Assembly: GCA_038501195.1 (NCBI GenBank)
Contig: JBBPUQ010000001.1
Span: forward strand, 434,001 to 498,000
DNA length: 64,000 nucleotides
Origin: Nemania diffusa
Lineage: Eukaryota > Ascomycota > Sordariomycetes > Xylariales > Xylariaceae
Direction of reading: 5' to 3'
Of this stretch, positions 63,305-64,000 are shown piece after piece. Under the pieces are notes generated by a model that saw nothing but the letters and a program-made list of their open reading frames with translations, did not search any database and was not told the origin of the DNA. The position numbers and the translations under genes are program-made. Positions within the stretch are counted from its first letter, which is position 1; every line of letters begins with the position of its first letter.

Positions 63305-64000
63305 TAGCCTGAGAAGCCCGTTAACGGTTCGGGCACCACTGCGTACACTAACACAGCTAGGACTTCCAAGAAAGGTCCGAGTTTGGAGAGAGCGAGGTGC
63401 CTAGGGCCTACAGTATGTAGCTCGATACTACGCAACCTTCCATTTCCAATACAAAGCCACTTCATCATGTTTAAAAGGCGCATGGAAATTGAGGGGCCTA
63501 CACTAATTCGAAGCACATGGCCTATGGTCACGGGTCGGGTATTCCTTATGCATCGACTTTGAAATTCAAGTAGCATCGTCAATCAATCCTTAAGGTAGGT
63601 ATCGCTATCTGTTTAGTACTTAAGGTACGACACAAGGAATAGATCAGGGAATCTCGGGACGAGCACCGCGGTCTGATGGAGATCGATCGGGTTTTGCCCG
63701 GGTGAGTAGCGAGCGATCTAGTGCTCCATCCTACTGTGCGAAACGGTGACCCCGGGTTGCAGATTGATTTTAGAGTTTACGGCCCCACCACGTGGCATAT
63801 GGATGAATCGCGTGTCTCGCGTGTCTAGGCCTACGCGGGTGTCGCTTAGCACTCATACCGACCTCGACGACGCCACAACCAAGTCTAATAAGTAGAACAA
63901 CCACAAAATGTTAATACAACCAGACCTATGAGGGAAGGTACGAGGCACAGTGTTTATCAAGAAACCTCTTACCGTTGTTACCACCTTCTTTCTACAATCT
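63305..64000. other. Sequence right of the MITE, no gene recognised
   Basis: About 700 bases of normal composition. A 92-residue minus-strand ORF (63304-63582) begins inside the target duplication region and shows no recognisable family, so no gene is called. Confidence 0.5.

Noticed and set aside
63304..63582. 92-residue minus-strand ORF next to the right MITE
   Set aside because: It has no recognisable domain, starts in the target-duplication region and has no splice-consistent extension; coding status is unsupported.

Overview
The window is chromosomal DNA of a filamentous ascomycete (Pezizomycotina). The evidence is short spliceosomal introns (mostly 48-90 nt, with GT donors, CTAAC/CTAAT-type branch sites and AG acceptors), single-gene transcription units on both strands, and fungal families such as CFEM, DUF6536, Ada2, Erg28, Nup155/170 and fungal CorA-like proteins. 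The species cannot be read from the sequence. Exon coordinates were assembled by eye from splice motifs, reading phase and family conservation.

Left part (1-11.7 kb) is an accessory-like region. The 3' half of a CorA-like transporter gene is cut in two by a 3,958-bp hAT transposon (321-4278) with perfect 24-bp inverted ends and a perfect 8-bp target duplication. Next are a six-exon protein kinase-vWA fusion (6139-9177), a doubtful GC-rich membrane ORF, and a rhodanese/Cdc25-like phosphatase.

The middle (12.3-32.9 kb) is conserved housekeeping sequence: a type II O-fucosyltransferase-like protein, Ada2 (SAGA adaptor), Gal7, Erg28 convergent with Gal7, and the 3-ketoacyl-CoA reductase of fatty-acid elongation divergent from Erg28. 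After these come a 1,409-residue inner-ring nucleoporin (Nup155/Nup170) and a six-exon DUF6536 membrane protein. A CFEM GPI-anchored surface protein follows at 35.6-36.5 kb.

From about 37.3 to 43.6 kb lies an extremely AT-rich gene-less island. Its residual G and C bases sit almost only in RpC/GpY contexts: TpC, CpC, GpA and GpG are nearly absent, while CpA and TpG persist. That differs from classical CpA-directed RIP. Two related short hAT copies show the same GpA-to-ApA bias.

Right part (44.9-60.5 kb) has a CHIP-type TPR/U-box ubiquitin ligase and an orphan ORF. Then comes a run of genes with a secondary-metabolism flavour: a DHA2-type MFS exporter, a small membrane protein, an EthD-domain protein, an alpha/beta hydrolase and a saccharopine-dehydrogenase-like reductase. 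No synthase or other core enzyme is visible in the window. A class V PLP enzyme (Egt-2/isopenicillin-N-epimerase-like) follows. Non-autonomous hAT copies with perfect 8-bp duplications sit at 49426-49952, just upstream of the MFS gene, and at 62727-63296. A solo end remains at about 46974-47052.
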